NCBI RefSeq assembly: GCF_002300165.1
Contig: NZ_MLCE01000002.1
Span: 32,357 to 96,356, forward strand
Direction: 5' to 3'
From: Streptomyces sp. Tue6028
GTDB lineage: Bacteria > Actinomycetota > Actinomycetes > Streptomycetales > Streptomycetaceae
DNA length: 64,000 nt
Of the stretch, positions 44,897 to 53,635 are shown piece after piece. A program made the position numbers and the translations under genes. The first letter of the stretch is position 1, and each line of letters begins with the position of its first letter. The notes below the pieces were generated by a model. It was given only the letters and a program-made list of their open reading frames with translations, did no database searches and had not been told where the DNA came from.

Positions 44897-46450
44897 TCAC
44901 TCGTCGACGGCGGCACCGAAGCGGGCGTCGCCGCCCGGCGCGCCCAGCGCACTCGCCCCGAAGAGCCAGGAACCGTCGGCCACCAGGCCCTTGGTGCCGG
45001 CGGGCAGGTGCCAGACCACGCCGTCCGCGGTGTCCTCCCCGGGCGCGGCGGCCAGGAGTTCGCTGCGGCCGTCGGCGTCCGTGTCGGCGAGCCGTACCTG
45101 CGCGCCCCACGTGTCGTCCATCTCGGCGGTGCCGGGGATGCCGGGAGTGTTCTGGTCGAAGGACTGCGCGCCCGTCGCCGTCAGACCGTCCGCCGAGCCG
45201 CGCAGCAGCCACACCGCGCCGGCGTCCGACACGGTGCCGATGTCCTCGCCCGGCGCGCCGACGGCCACGTCCGCGTAGCCGTCGCCGTCGCTGTCGCCGA
45301 CGGACAGCTCCGTGCCCCACGCGTCGCCGTGCTCTCCGGTGCCGGGCACCCCCGGCGAGTTCTGGGTCCACCACCGCGGGGCGCTGCCGGGTCCGTCCTG
45401 GCCCTCGGGGCCGTCCTCGCCGCCGTAGTAGACACCGACGAGTCCGCCGGTCAGGCCCTCCGCCTCGTCGTCGGGGCTGCTGTTCTGGCCGGTGACGAGG
45501 TCGTCGTAGCCGTCGTTGTCGATGTCGCCCGAGGCCGTGGAGATGCCGCCGCGCAGGTCGCGCAGGTGGGTCAGGCCGTGTGCGCCGCCCGAGTAGACCG
45601 CCGACCAGCCCTGCGTGTAGTCGTCGTCGGGGCTGTAGCCGGAGACGACGAGGTCGGCATAGCCGTCGCGGTCGTAGTCGCCCGTGGTCACGTAGGCGGG
45701 CCGGATGGCCCGGCCGGCGGGGTGCGCGGTCGTGTCGAGCGTGCCGGTGTGGTGCAGTGCGCCGCCGCTGTACGTGAACAACTGCGCGCCCTGCTGGTCG
45801 AGTACGGCGACGACGTCGGCGGGCGTGTCCCCCGTCAGCCGCGCGGCCGTGACGGCGGCACCGAAGCGGGCTCCGGCCGCCGGGGCGGCGGAGGCGAACG
45901 TGACGCTCCGGGCCGGGCCGAGTCCACTCCTGGAGCCGTACAGCACCGTCACGCGGCCCGCGTCCTCCAGGGACCCGACGTCCTCTCCGGGCGCCGCGAC
46001 GACCGCGTCGTCGTAGCCGTCGCCGTCGAGGTCTCCGGTGGCGACGGCCGCACCGAAGGAGTCGTAGGTCTCCGAGGTGCCGGGGACGCCGTTGGTGGAC
46101 TGGCTGAAGACCGCGGTACGCGCCTTGGGGACGCTGTTGCCGGCACCGATGCCGTTGGCCGCCCCGTACTGGACGGTGACGAAGCCGGCGCCCTTCTTGC
46201 CGTCGACGGTGCCGTCCGGGGCGCCGATGAGGACGTCGTCGTAGCCGTCGCCGTCGAAGTCGGAGTTGCGGTCGTTCGCCTGGGTGCCGCCGGGGGTGCC
46301 CGCGTACGAGGCGGGTGCGGCGGCGATGCCGAGGCCCGCGAGCAGCAGGAAGGACGCGGCTGCCAGGGCGGCCGTGCCCCTTCTGCGGCGGGCACCCGTG
46401 GTGCCGATGGTGGAGGTCGTCGTGTCGGTCGCACGCTGCGCGCTGGTCAT
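44897..46450 (-). CDS. Exported FG-GAP/integrin-alpha-like repeat protein
   Basis: 517 residues from the ATG at 46450 (GGAG upstream). A basic N-terminus and hydrophobic segment (RRRRGTAALAAASFLLLAGLGIAAAPASYA) give a Sec signal. The rest is a seven-bladed beta-propeller of FG-GAP repeats with Ca2+-binding loops of the DxDGDGYDD/DRDGYAD/DSDGDGYAD type (for example near SDFDGDGYDDVLIGAP) and recurring GAPGED and TFG-like turns. Such proteins are cell-surface or secreted binding scaffolds. No enzymatic domain is present. A terminator follows downstream. Confidence 0.92.
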   Translation of the reverse strand: MTSAQRATDTTTSTIGTTGARRRRGTAALAAASFLLLAGLGIAAAPASYAGTPGGTQANDRNSDFDGDGYDDVLIGAPDGTVDGKKGAGFVTVQYGAANGIGAGNSVPKARTAVFSQSTNGVPGTSETYDSFGAAVATGDLDGDGYDDAVVAAPGEDVGSLEDAGRVTVLYGSRSGLGPARSVTFASAAPAAGARFGAAVTAARLTGDTPADVVAVLDQQGAQLFTYSGGALHHTGTLDTTAHPAGRAIRPAYVTTGDYDRDGYADLVVSGYSPDDDYTQGWSAVYSGGAHGLTHLRDLRGGISTASGDIDNDGYDDLVTGQNSSPDDEAEGLTGGLVGVYYGGEDGPEGQDGPGSAPRWWTQNSPGVPGTGEHGDAWGTELSVGDSDGDGYADVAVGAPGEDIGTVSDAGAVWLLRGSADGLTATGAQSFDQNTPGIPGTAEMDDTWGAQVRLADTDADGRSELLAAAPGEDTADGVVWHLPAGTKGLVADGSWLFGASALGAPGGDARFGAAVDE

Positions 46451-46629
46451 GTCCTGCTCCCCGTGTGATGAAGACGCGGCCGGGTCGAAAGGCCGGGCTT
46501 GGTGGTCAATGTGGCGAAAGGACCAAGTTCCTTTCACTCACGCCCAGTTCGACACGACACGTGCCCGGGGAGTTGTGGTGCCCGGAGGGGCCGTGACACA
46601 GCAGTGACAAGTGTTGCGCAACGCGGACT

Positions 46630-46656
46630 TCCGGGCGGGTGGTGAGCCCGCCCGGA
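46630..46656 (-). terminator. Terminator of the flotillin gene
   Basis: Perfect 10-bp stem TCCGGGCGGG/CCCGCCCGGA with a 7-nt loop, directly after the flotillin stop codon on the minus strand. Confidence 0.75.
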
Positions 46657-46660
46657 CGCT

Positions 46661-47860
46661 TCAGGCCTGGTCGGTCCGGCCGTTCTCCGGCCCGGCCTGT
46701 TCGGTGTCCTCGTCCGGTGTGCGGGTGTAGCCCTGGAGCGCGAGCGGGGCGTCCGCCTTGTCGGGGCGGGTGTCGGGGCTCTGGCCGTTCAGGTTCTGCC
46801 GGACGGAGTCCAGGATCGTCAGACCCTGGGCGACCAGTCCCGCCGCGATCTCGCCGAGGCCGTCTGCGCCGTTGAGGACGTTCACGTTGGCCCCGGCGAG
46901 CCCGCCCGCCGCCTCCTTGACGATCTGCGGCAGTTGGTCGATCAGCATCCGGTCGAGCGCGACACGGTCGTGCGAGGCGGCGGCCTCGGCCTGGATCTTC
47001 ATGCGCTCGGCGTCGGCGACGGCGAGTACCCGGATCCGTTCGGCCTCGGCCTCGGCGGGCTTCACGATCTCGGCCACCAGTTGCTGCTGCCGCAACGCGG
47101 CCTGCTTCTGGGCCAGTTCGGTCTGCGCGGCGAGGACCTCCTGCTGGGCGTGGGCCTGCGCCAGCGGTCCCGCCTGAGCGGCCTGGGCCTGGGCCCGGTC
47201 CACCTCGGCCGAGTACTCCGCCTTCACCACGGCGGTCTGCCGCGCGTACTCGGCCTGGTTGCGCGCCGCGACCTGCTCCGCCTCGACCGCCGCCTGGGTG
47301 GCCTGGGCCTGGGCGATCTGGGCCTGCCGCTGGATCGCCGCCTTGTGCGGTGCGGACATGGCGTCGATGTATCCGGTGTCGCCGTCGTCGATCGACTGGA
47401 TCTGCAGCGAGTCGACGATCAGCCCGATCTTCGCCATCTCGGTCTTGGAGGTGTCCAGGACCTCAGCGGCGAGCTTCTGCCGTTCGGTGACGATCTCCTC
47501 CACCGTCATCGAGCCGATGATGGCGCGCAGATGACCCGCGAAGATGCGCCCGGTGAGCACCGACATCTGGTCCTGGTCGGAGAGGAACCGCTGTCCGGCG
47601 TTGATGATGCTCTCGGTGTCGTTGCCCACCTTGAACGCGATCACGGCGCGGACATGCAGGGAGATGCCCTGCTTGGTGACACAGGTCTCGGTGACCTCGG
47701 ACTCGCACATCGACAGCGTGAGGAAGCGCGTCTTGCGGAAGACGGGCAGGACGAACTTGCCATGGCCCGTCACCACCCGGAACGGCGCTCCCCCGAGTCC
47801 CCGCCTCCCTCCCGAGATCAGCATCGCCTGGTCGGGAGCGGGAACGCGGTATCCGAACAT
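46661..47860 (-). CDS. Flotillin / SPFH-domain membrane-scaffold protein
   Basis: 399 residues. The SPFH/band-7 domain spans about 1-180 (GYRVPAPDQAMLISGGRRG, GKFVLPVFRKTRFLTLSM, VTKQGISLHVRAVIAFKVG). A long coiled coil rich in Ala, Gln and Glu (about 185-300; AQATQAAVEAEQVAARNQAEYARQ) follows, as in flotillins, with an Ala/Gln-rich tail. Flotillins organise membrane microdomains and help assemble signalling or secretion complexes. The NfeD-like gene directly upstream (15 nt) is its usual partner. It lacks a clear N-terminal membrane helix, as is typical of this family. Confidence 0.92.
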   Translation of the reverse strand: MFGYRVPAPDQAMLISGGRRGLGGAPFRVVTGHGKFVLPVFRKTRFLTLSMCESEVTETCVTKQGISLHVRAVIAFKVGNDTESIINAGQRFLSDQDQMSVLTGRIFAGHLRAIIGSMTVEEIVTERQKLAAEVLDTSKTEMAKIGLIVDSLQIQSIDDGDTGYIDAMSAPHKAAIQRQAQIAQAQATQAAVEAEQVAARNQAEYARQTAVVKAEYSAEVDRAQAQAAQAGPLAQAHAQQEVLAAQTELAQKQAALRQQQLVAEIVKPAEAEAERIRVLAVADAERMKIQAEAAASHDRVALDRMLIDQLPQIVKEAAGGLAGANVNVLNGADGLGEIAAGLVAQGLTILDSVRQNLNGQSPDTRPDKADAPLALQGYTRTPDEDTEQAGPENGRTDQA

Positions 47861-47875
47861 CGTTGTCCATCCTCC

Positions 47876-48127
47876 TCAGCCTGCGCCGGCGGGATGACCG
47901 CCCAACGCCTCCAGGGGGTCGGCCCACGTGATGACGTCGACCGCACGGCATCCGCGGGATGCGACCACGAGCACGGTCGCCCCTGTCGGCAGGGGCTCCG
48001 GCGACCAGGCGAGGAAGGTCTCGGATCCGCCCCGGACCCGCACGAGGATCTCGCCGGGACCGGCGGATCCACGTGTGCCGATGAGCAGTTCCCCCGTGCA
48101 GCCGATCACGGCGTCGTCCTCCACCAC
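47876..48127 (-). CDS. NfeD-like OB-fold protein
   Basis: 83 residues from the GTG at 48127. It has only the soluble OB-fold C-terminal part of NfeD: AVIGCTGELLIGTRGSAGPGEILVRVRGG and ATVLVVASRGCRAVDVI. The membrane segments and protease domain of long NfeD proteins are absent. NfeD/flotillin pairs act together in membrane-domain organisation. The upstream 48128-48257 contains its promoter region. Translated just before the flotillin gene, with 15 nt between. Confidence 0.72.
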   Translation of the reverse strand: MVEDDAVIGCTGELLIGTRGSAGPGEILVRVRGGSETFLAWSPEPLPTGATVLVVASRGCRAVDVITWADPLEALGGHPAGAG

Positions 48128-48257
48128 AGTCGGCCGCCCCCCATCACCCTGGTACTGCTACCGACAGTAGACCTCCCCGTGCCCGGCGCCTACGCCCCTG
48201 CCGATCTCCCGTCCGCACCGGCGCCCCGGCCCCGGGGCGTAGCGCCGTCGGCGTGCC

Positions 48258-49139
48258 TCAACTCCTGGTGAACTTGTAGGTCTTGCTGTCGGTCAGGACG
48301 CAGAAGCCCGGCGACACGACGATCACCCGCAGGGTGCCGGTGCGCCGGTCGTAGTCGATTCCCTCGGCCTCGAACGTCCCCGAGCAGCCGCTGCGCAGCG
48401 GGAGTTGGCGCAGGGCGGTGACGTGACCGGACACGTCCGCCGTGCCGTTGGGCTCGCCGGACAGGTCGATCTGGAGCAGTGGCTTGGTGATGCCGAAGAG
48501 GGTGCCCGCGGGGTCGTCGGACGAGCACAGCAGCCGCGTCGCGGTGACGAAGTCGCAGCCCTGCACGTCACGTACGGCGTGGTCCAGGTTGATGGTGGAC
48601 GCCTGCGGGAGGTTCGCCAAGGGCGACGTACCCGAGTTGACGCCGGGCGTCGGGAACACCAGGAGCCGGTTCATCGTGCCCCACTCGCCGGACACCATCC
48701 AGGAGCCTCCGGGCGAGATGGTGACGAACGAGTTGTTGAGGGCCTCGCCCGGGCTCAGCGCGTGGACGTACTCCGACCAGGCGCCGCCCGGCGCCTGCAC
48801 CCGGAACATCTTGGCGCTGCCCGAGTCGCTCTGGTACGGCTCGATGTAGTAGCCGTTGTAGGAGGCGTCCGGGTCGCCGACGTGGTTCCAGCCGCGGCTG
48901 CTGACACCGACGGGAATGGTGCCGATGCCCGTGTAGTGGTTGGGGCTGCCTGCCGGGACCTCGACCGAGGTGAGGCCCTGGCTCTCGGTCAGCGGATCGG
49001 CGCGGTCCGAACCCGTCTCGGTCCAGGTGTCGGCGGCCTGGGCGGGCGCGGTGGTGGCGACGGACACGACGACGGCGGTGGCGAACGTGACGAGCCCTGC
49101 CAGGACCGCGTGACAACGTTGCCGTGCGGGCATGCGCAT
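48258..49139 (-). CDS. Secreted hypothetical protein
   Basis: 293 residues. A standard Sec signal: MRMPARQRCHAVLAGLVTFATAVVVSVATTAPAQAADT with cleavage after AQA. No family recognised in the mature part, which is a beta-rich protein with repeated SPGG and SPNHY-type turns (SPNHYTGIGTIPVG, NNSFVTISPGGSWMVSGEWG). Four Cys in the C-terminal half (CDFVTATRLLC, SGCSG, PGFC) could form two disulfides. It probably works outside the cell; role unknown. It stands alone. Confidence 0.75.
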   Translation of the reverse strand: MRMPARQRCHAVLAGLVTFATAVVVSVATTAPAQAADTWTETGSDRADPLTESQGLTSVEVPAGSPNHYTGIGTIPVGVSSRGWNHVGDPDASYNGYYIEPYQSDSGSAKMFRVQAPGGAWSEYVHALSPGEALNNSFVTISPGGSWMVSGEWGTMNRLLVFPTPGVNSGTSPLANLPQASTINLDHAVRDVQGCDFVTATRLLCSSDDPAGTLFGITKPLLQIDLSGEPNGTADVSGHVTALRQLPLRSGCSGTFEAEGIDYDRRTGTLRVIVVSPGFCVLTDSKTYKFTRS

Positions 49140-49576
49140 GAGGTCTGCTCCTCGTTGGGGGGTGGGCTGCTCGGCGCACAGTCTGACCCGTCCTGATGGT
49201 CATGTACAGACCAATGAATGGACACCGGGCGTCGGCTCACCGTCCACGCGGCGACACGCCGCACGCCGTCCGGGAAGGGGCCCTGGACACGCCGCCGCCA
49301 CGCCCCGCACGGGCGGCCCCGCCGGACGCGCACCGGCCGAACTCACACCACCGACGGCCAACCAACGACACTCGCAGCAAGGGCAGTTGCTCCGAGCGAG
49401 ATCACACCGACCGCACCACGCGCCGTTCACCGGCGACGATCAGAGGACCCCGGCGGCACGGCGGGATCTCCGACCGGGAGCAGACAAGCGTCCGCCGGGC
49501 AGGGAAATCCCTGCCCGGCGGACGTGACCGTTCAGTCAGGCAAGGAAGCCCCTGCCCGGCACACGCGACGGCTTCG
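49140..49576 (-). terminator. Intergenic region with 16-bp hairpin (49490-49523)
   Basis: A near-perfect palindrome with 16-bp arms and a 2-nt loop at 49490-49523 lies 54 nt past the chaplin stop on the minus strand and is its likely terminator. A partial repeat of its sequence (GCCCCTGCCCGGC-type) follows at about 49548. The remainder of 49140-49489 is Pro/Arg-like low-complexity DNA without a gene I can support. Confidence 0.7.
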
Positions 49577-49813
49577 TCAGTCGGCCGTGCACGTGTTGCC
49601 GCTCGCCGGGTTCAGCAGGCCCAGCACGTCGATGGAGTCGCCGCAGAGGTTGAGACCCAGGTCCACGGGGATCTGGATCACATTGCCGGACAGAAGTCCG
49701 GGGCTGTTCGCGGCGACGCCGACCGGGTCGGGGTCGTCCGCGGCGGCAGTCCCGGCCGTGGCCACAAGAGCCACGGTCGCCAGGCCGGCGGCGGCCATCA
49801 GACGAATGCGCAT
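49577..49813 (-). CDS. Short chaplin
   Basis: 78 residues: Sec signal MRIRLMAAAGLATVALVATAGTAAA, then one chaplin domain (NSPGLLSGNVIQIPVDLGLNLCGDSIDVLGLLNPASGNTC). The two Cys, about 20 apart, would form the chaplin disulfide. Chaplins are amyloid-forming surfactant proteins that coat aerial hyphae. No sortase motif is present, so it is a short (secreted, non-anchored) form like ChpD-H. The presence of a chaplin strongly supports a Streptomyces-type organism. Confidence 0.93.
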   Translation of the reverse strand: MRIRLMAAAGLATVALVATAGTAAADDPDPVGVAANSPGLLSGNVIQIPVDLGLNLCGDSIDVLGLLNPASGNTCTAD

Positions 49814-50024
49814 GTCAAACTCCCATCATTCGCAGGGGTGCGAGTTCCTCCACCATCACCTGCACGGGCCGTGACCGACATCGCTGTACGCCCGAACGGG
49901 GTGCCCGTCCCATACGGCCCCGTCCGCTTGCGTCCGGGCTCAAGACGCGCCTGCGGGCCGTGTCGCGCGGCCGCTGCGGAATGCCCGTAGCGTGAGAACA
50001 GGTCACGTGGAACAGGGAGAGATC

Positions 50025-50231
50025 ATGTCAACGAGCCAACCCGATGCGTCCGCGCCGTCCGACGACAGGGCGACCCCCGACTCGCTGCTGCACACCGGTG
50101 CAGGGGGCGCCGTGACCGCCGAGGACCTGGTACTCGCGGCGGGACGCGACATCAACCCGCGCAACCTCGCCTGGGCCGAGCGCAAGCTCAAGGAGGAAGG
50201 CCCGGCGGCCCTCGACAAGCTGCTTCCCTGA
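50025..50231 (+). CDS. Small hypothetical protein
   Basis: 68 residues from the ATG at 50025 (GGGAGAG upstream). No family recognised. The C-terminal half is helical with a clear pattern (VTAEDLVLAAGRDINPRNLAWAERKLKEEGPAALDKLLP), and the N-terminal 30 residues are Ser/Asp/Pro rich. It could be a small DNA- or protein-binding helper. Two strong hairpins follow its stop. Confidence 0.6.
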   Translation: MSTSQPDASAPSDDRATPDSLLHTGAGGAVTAEDLVLAAGRDINPRNLAWAERKLKEEGPAALDKLLP

Positions 50232-50233
50232 CG

Positions 50234-50314
50234 CGACCGGCTCCGATGCGGCGGAGCCGGTCGACGAACCGCCGGTGCCCGGCCGGCTCCGACACGACGG
50301 AGCCGGCCGGGCAC
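50234..50314. terminator. Two tandem terminators between convergent genes
   Basis: First: 12-bp stem (50234-50245 with 50252-50263), 6-nt loop. Second: 17-bp stem (50275-50291 with 50298-50314), 6-nt loop. Both share the core CCGGCTCCG...CGGAGCCGG, so one probably arose by duplication of the other. They insulate the convergent gene pair. Confidence 0.85.
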
Positions 50315-50342
50315 GCGCGCGTTCAGCCCCGGGAGCCGGGGG

Positions 50343-51008
50343 TCAGGAGCTCGGGCACTCCTTCCAGGCCAGGTGGTAGACGGTGCTGATGTCGCCGTCC
50401 GTCGAGTCCATGGTCATGAAGCTGGAGCTGCCGGGAGTGGACGTCCCCGCGCTGACGCGGAGTTCGGTGTTGATGTTGAAGTTCCGCTGAACGCCGCAGG
50501 GCGCCCAAACCAGTTGGGCCCAGTCCGTGGAGTCCGTGGCCTGCCAGTTGTCGTTGTAGGGACCGCGGAAGGGGTGGGTGATGGCGGCCGTGTTCGGAGA
50601 GCCCTGGAAGTAGTACGAGGCCTTCTCGGTGCTGCTCGCTCCTTGCTGGAGCGCGGCGAAACCGCGGTAGTCGGCGCTGGCGATGGCGTAGGTGAAGCCC
50701 TGCGGCACGTGGACGATCAGGTTGAGCTGGCAGTTCTTGCGGAACGCGGTGGGGTCGGCATTGCCTCCGACCTGCGCGAGGTAGTCGCTGTAGGTCACCG
50801 TGAACGCCGTGTTGTCCGGCGAGACCGCGACGGCCGCGGTGCCCTGGGGACATCCCGAGCCGTTCACCGTGGCGACCTTGATGACGATCTTGTCCGGGGG
50901 CGGGTCGACGATCGCGGAGGACGGGTCGTGCGCGGGGAGTGCCGAGGCGAACAGGGCGGCGATGGCGCCACCCAGTAGCAGCCCACCAGTCATGGGGCTC
51001 CAATCCAT
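50343..51008 (-). CDS. DUF4360 secreted protein
   Basis: 221 residues from the ATG at 51008; an ATG at 50993 is also possible. A hydrophobic N-terminal segment (GGLLLGGAIAALFASALPA) is a signal peptide. The rest matches DUF4360: VATVNGSGCPQGTAAVAVSPDNTAFTVTYSDYLAQVG, FRKNCQLNLIVHVPQGFTYAIASADYRGFA. The family is common in actinobacteria and cyanobacteria, secreted, of unknown function. It keeps Cys residues likely to form disulfides. The upstream 51009-51258 shows no gene. Confidence 0.88.
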   Translation of the reverse strand: MDWSPMTGGLLLGGAIAALFASALPAHDPSSAIVDPPPDKIVIKVATVNGSGCPQGTAAVAVSPDNTAFTVTYSDYLAQVGGNADPTAFRKNCQLNLIVHVPQGFTYAIASADYRGFAALQQGASSTEKASYYFQGSPNTAAITHPFRGPYNDNWQATDSTDWAQLVWAPCGVQRNFNINTELRVSAGTSTPGSSSFMTMDSTDGDISTVYHLAWKECPSS

Positions 51009-51258
51009 TGCGTCGGTGTTCCGGCGGCGGCACGTGAGGTGCGCCGCCCTGGAATGGGGGGTGCGGCTCCCCGCGGGCGAGGAGCCGTCGCAGACCAGTG
51101 CGTCGGATCAAGGCTTTGTTGAACATGCACATGTCAAGCAGGCATGCGCATTCCCCCGGGCTGTGAAGGAGCTGTGAAGACCGGGAGTGACGGCATCGTA
51201 CGAAGCGGCGACCGGGGCGGCCAGGGCGATCTCCGGCCATTCACGGCCCGGCCGCCGG

Positions 51259-51828
51259 TCACCTGCCGTAGCGGCCGACCAGCGTCCCCGCAGCCGTGAC
51301 GTGCCCGGCCAGCGCGCGTTTCACATCGCCCGCCCCGGCCCCCTCGGGGAGGGTCGGTTTCACGTCGGCCGCGAACACCGAGAAGACGTAGCGGTGCGCC
51401 TTTCCCTCCGGCGGACAGGGACCGCCGTATCCGAGCTTCCCGAAGCCGTTGCGGCCCTGCACGGCTCCGTGCGGCACGGCGCCCGCCGCCAGCGCCGTCT
51501 CGTGCGGGTCGATGCTCCACACGGTCCAGTGCACGAAGGTGCCGCCCGGGGCGTCCGGGTCCTCGACCAGCACGACCAGCCCGGCAGCGCCCTGCGGCAC
51601 CCCCGAGAAGTCCAGCGGCGGCGAGACGTTCTCGCCGTCGCAGGTGTACCGGCGCGGAATCGTGCCGCCGTCCGCGAACGCGGGGCTCGACACGCCGATC
51701 TTCGACGACGCCCGGATCTCGGGGGTCGTCGACGACACGGCGCCCCCTCCCCCGCGGCCGCAACCGGCCGCGCACAGCGCGAGAAGCGCCCCGAGGATTC
51801 CGGCCCGCCGCCGGCCGTGATGCCGCAT
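51259..51828 (-). CDS. YbhB/YbcL-type PEBP lipoprotein
   Basis: 189 residues from the ATG at 51828. N-terminal RRRAGILGALLALCAAGC is a lipoprotein signal with a lipobox-like CAAGC (residue about 22). The PEBP (Raf kinase inhibitor-like) fold follows: SSPAFADGGTIPRRYTCDGENVSPPLDFSGVPQGA, VEDPDAPGGTFVHWTVWSIDP, FGKLGYGGPCPPEGKAHRYVFSVFA. These are the classic PEBP ligand-pocket motifs (DPDAP and HRY). Membrane-anchored forms may bind phospho-ligands; no known target. Confidence 0.9.
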   Translation of the reverse strand: MRHHGRRRAGILGALLALCAAGCGRGGGGAVSSTTPEIRASSKIGVSSPAFADGGTIPRRYTCDGENVSPPLDFSGVPQGAAGLVVLVEDPDAPGGTFVHWTVWSIDPHETALAAGAVPHGAVQGRNGFGKLGYGGPCPPEGKAHRYVFSVFAADVKPTLPEGAGAGDVKRALAGHVTAAGTLVGRYGR

Positions 51829-52314
51829 ACGCGCCACGCTAGCGCCGCGGCGGCCGACGGGCGGCGCGACACGGACGGCACGACGCCACCCGCCCGCGAC
51901 GCGACGGGCACACGGAACGGACCGTGTGCCGGGTGAGCAGGCGGTGCGGCTCCGGCCCAGCCCACGTGCCACACGCACAGGCGGCGCGACACCCCGCGCA
52001 GGACTCGTGACACGTGCCGCACGCCGCACCCGCGGACTTCACGGTGTTTGGCCAAAAGCCGCATGCAGAAACGGAGTCGAGCGAGTGAACCCGAACGAGG
52101 CGTCGCGTCACCTCGTGGACGCACAGCGTCCGCCGGCTGTCGTCCGCACGTGTCGGCGGGAACCGACTCGCTCGCCGACCTGAAACGTGCCTCCGGCCGG
52201 CGCGGGCGGCAGCGACACCCACCGCGCGGCCGGCCGCAGGACCCGTGGCACGGCCGGGCGGGAATCGCCCCGCCGCCTCATCACGGCAACGGTGTGCCTG
52301 CGACACTGAGCCCC
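51829..52314. other. Intergenic gap
   Basis: About 490 nt between divergent genes. GC-rich with Arg/Ala-coding look in several frames, but no start/ribosome-binding-site pair or recognisable protein. It holds the promoters of the PEBP gene (minus) and the hypothetical membrane protein (plus); no clear -10/-35 pairs identified. Confidence 0.45.
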
Positions 52315-52857
52315 ATGGATCCACGACACCTGAGGCTCGGCCGCCGTCGCATATGGATGTGCAGCGCTGTCTGTTTTCTGGTGCTCGGCCCGGTCGGGTG
52401 GTTCCTGGGCGGATGGATCCCGGTGGTGCTGCTGGCCGTCGCACTCGCCGCGGCCACCGCGGTCCTGCACTGGAAGGCCCCCTCGTGGCTCGCCCCCGCC
52501 ATCGCGAAGGGGCAGCGTCAGAGCCGCCAGGACGTGTCCGCCTTCTGTGCGGTCATCGCGGTCAGCGGCTACGCCCAGCCCCCGGCGGCCGCCGACAGCG
52601 CCTCCCGTGACATGGCGGGGCTGCGCATCGAGGCGTACCGCGCCGCCGCCGACGACGATCTGTCCGAGGATCTCCGCCGGCTCGCGGCCGACGCGCTGGC
52701 CGCCGCCGACCACGCCCACGACGAGGACACCCCCGCGGAGTGGCGCGCCGCGCGTGCGAGCGCGGAGCGGCTGGCGCACGCCGCGCAGGACGGCAACCCG
52801 TACGTGCGTCAGCTCCTCATCCAGTGGGTGGAGGGGAATCCGGCCGGGGAGCGCTAG
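52315..52857 (+). CDS. Hypothetical membrane-anchored protein
   Basis: 180 residues. Two adjacent hydrophobic segments near the N-terminus (WMCSAVCFLVLGPVGWFLGGWIPVVLLAVALAAATAVLHW) and a soluble Ala/Glu/Asp-rich helical tail (about 75-180; SEDLRRLAADALAAADHAHDEDTPAEWRAARASAERLAHAAQ). No family recognised. The tail looks like a TPR-like or coiled helical bundle. The start ATG at 52315 has no clear ribosome binding site (CACTGAGCCCC before it). Confidence 0.65.
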   Translation: MDPRHLRLGRRRIWMCSAVCFLVLGPVGWFLGGWIPVVLLAVALAAATAVLHWKAPSWLAPAIAKGQRQSRQDVSAFCAVIAVSGYAQPPAAADSASRDMAGLRIEAYRAAADDDLSEDLRRLAADALAAADHAHDEDTPAEWRAARASAERLAHAAQDGNPYVRQLLIQWVEGNPAGER

Positions 52858-52928
52858 GGCCTCTGCCCGACCATTTCTGGCGTCGTCGGGCAGGCGGGAA
52901 TCGTCGGACGGGCCCTGGCCGTCGCCGC

Positions 52929-53462
52929 TCAGGACTCGGCTTCCCCGCGGAGAAAGTTGCTCACCTGGCAGGCCAGGCTGTCCCGGGCCGTGTCGGGACG
53001 GGCGCCCGCCTCGACCGTGGTCTCGTACGGGTCGATGCCGCCCGCCCAGAGGTACCGCTCGGTCCACTCGTCGTCGACCTTCAGCTGGACCTGGATGTCC
53101 ACGCGGTGCAGGAACGCCTCCGCTCCCGCGGCGAAGAGGACGGCGGTGGCCCGGCGCAGCGGGTAGACGTCGAAGCCCTCGATGAACTGAGAGTTCCGCC
53201 AGTCCAGGAAGGCGCTCTCGCCGTCCGCGCCGATGCGGATGTCGATCTGGCCGTCTTCGAGATGGATCCCGAAATGCTCGGTCGTGCGGTTTTCGACCGT
53301 CACTCGAAAAGCGAAGTAGGCAAGTCCGTCGGCGGCGTCGTCGCGTCCCCGCGGCGGCTCCGCCTTTTCCACTCCATGGACGCGGACACGCAGACCGGCA
53401 TGCTCGTCGTACTCCTGCCAGTCCCCGACCACGTTCGGCTCGCGCACAGTCCACCTCTCCAC
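52929..53462 (-). CDS. Hypothetical protein
   Basis: 177 residues from the GTG at 53462. No family recognised. Beta-rich, with a run of charged strands: VRVHGVEKAEPP, FAFRVTVENRTTEHFGIHLEDGQIDIRI, YPLRRATAVLFAAGAEAFLHRVDIQVQLKVDDEW. The spacing of strands recalls a DUF4352-like or immunoglobulin-like sandwich. No signal peptide. A 7-bp inverted repeat CTTGATC-GGC-GATCAAG lies about 80 nt upstream of the start and could be an operator. Confidence 0.55.
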   Translation of the reverse strand: MERWTVREPNVVGDWQEYDEHAGLRVRVHGVEKAEPPRGRDDAADGLAYFAFRVTVENRTTEHFGIHLEDGQIDIRIGADGESAFLDWRNSQFIEGFDVYPLRRATAVLFAAGAEAFLHRVDIQVQLKVDDEWTERYLWAGGIDPYETTVEAGARPDTARDSLACQVSNFLRGEAES

Positions 53463-53635
53463 TTCAGAGGGCTTTTCCTATCTGTGGCCCCAATGAGGTG
53501 TCAAATGCGCCGAACGTGCCGTGGCCAGGGATTTCACCTTTCTTGATCGGCGATCAAGCCGTGCGCAGCCAGAACCTTTCCCCGACCGCCGCGGAGAGTT
53601 TTTCCCGCGTGCTGCACATCACGTCCGAAGGCGTC

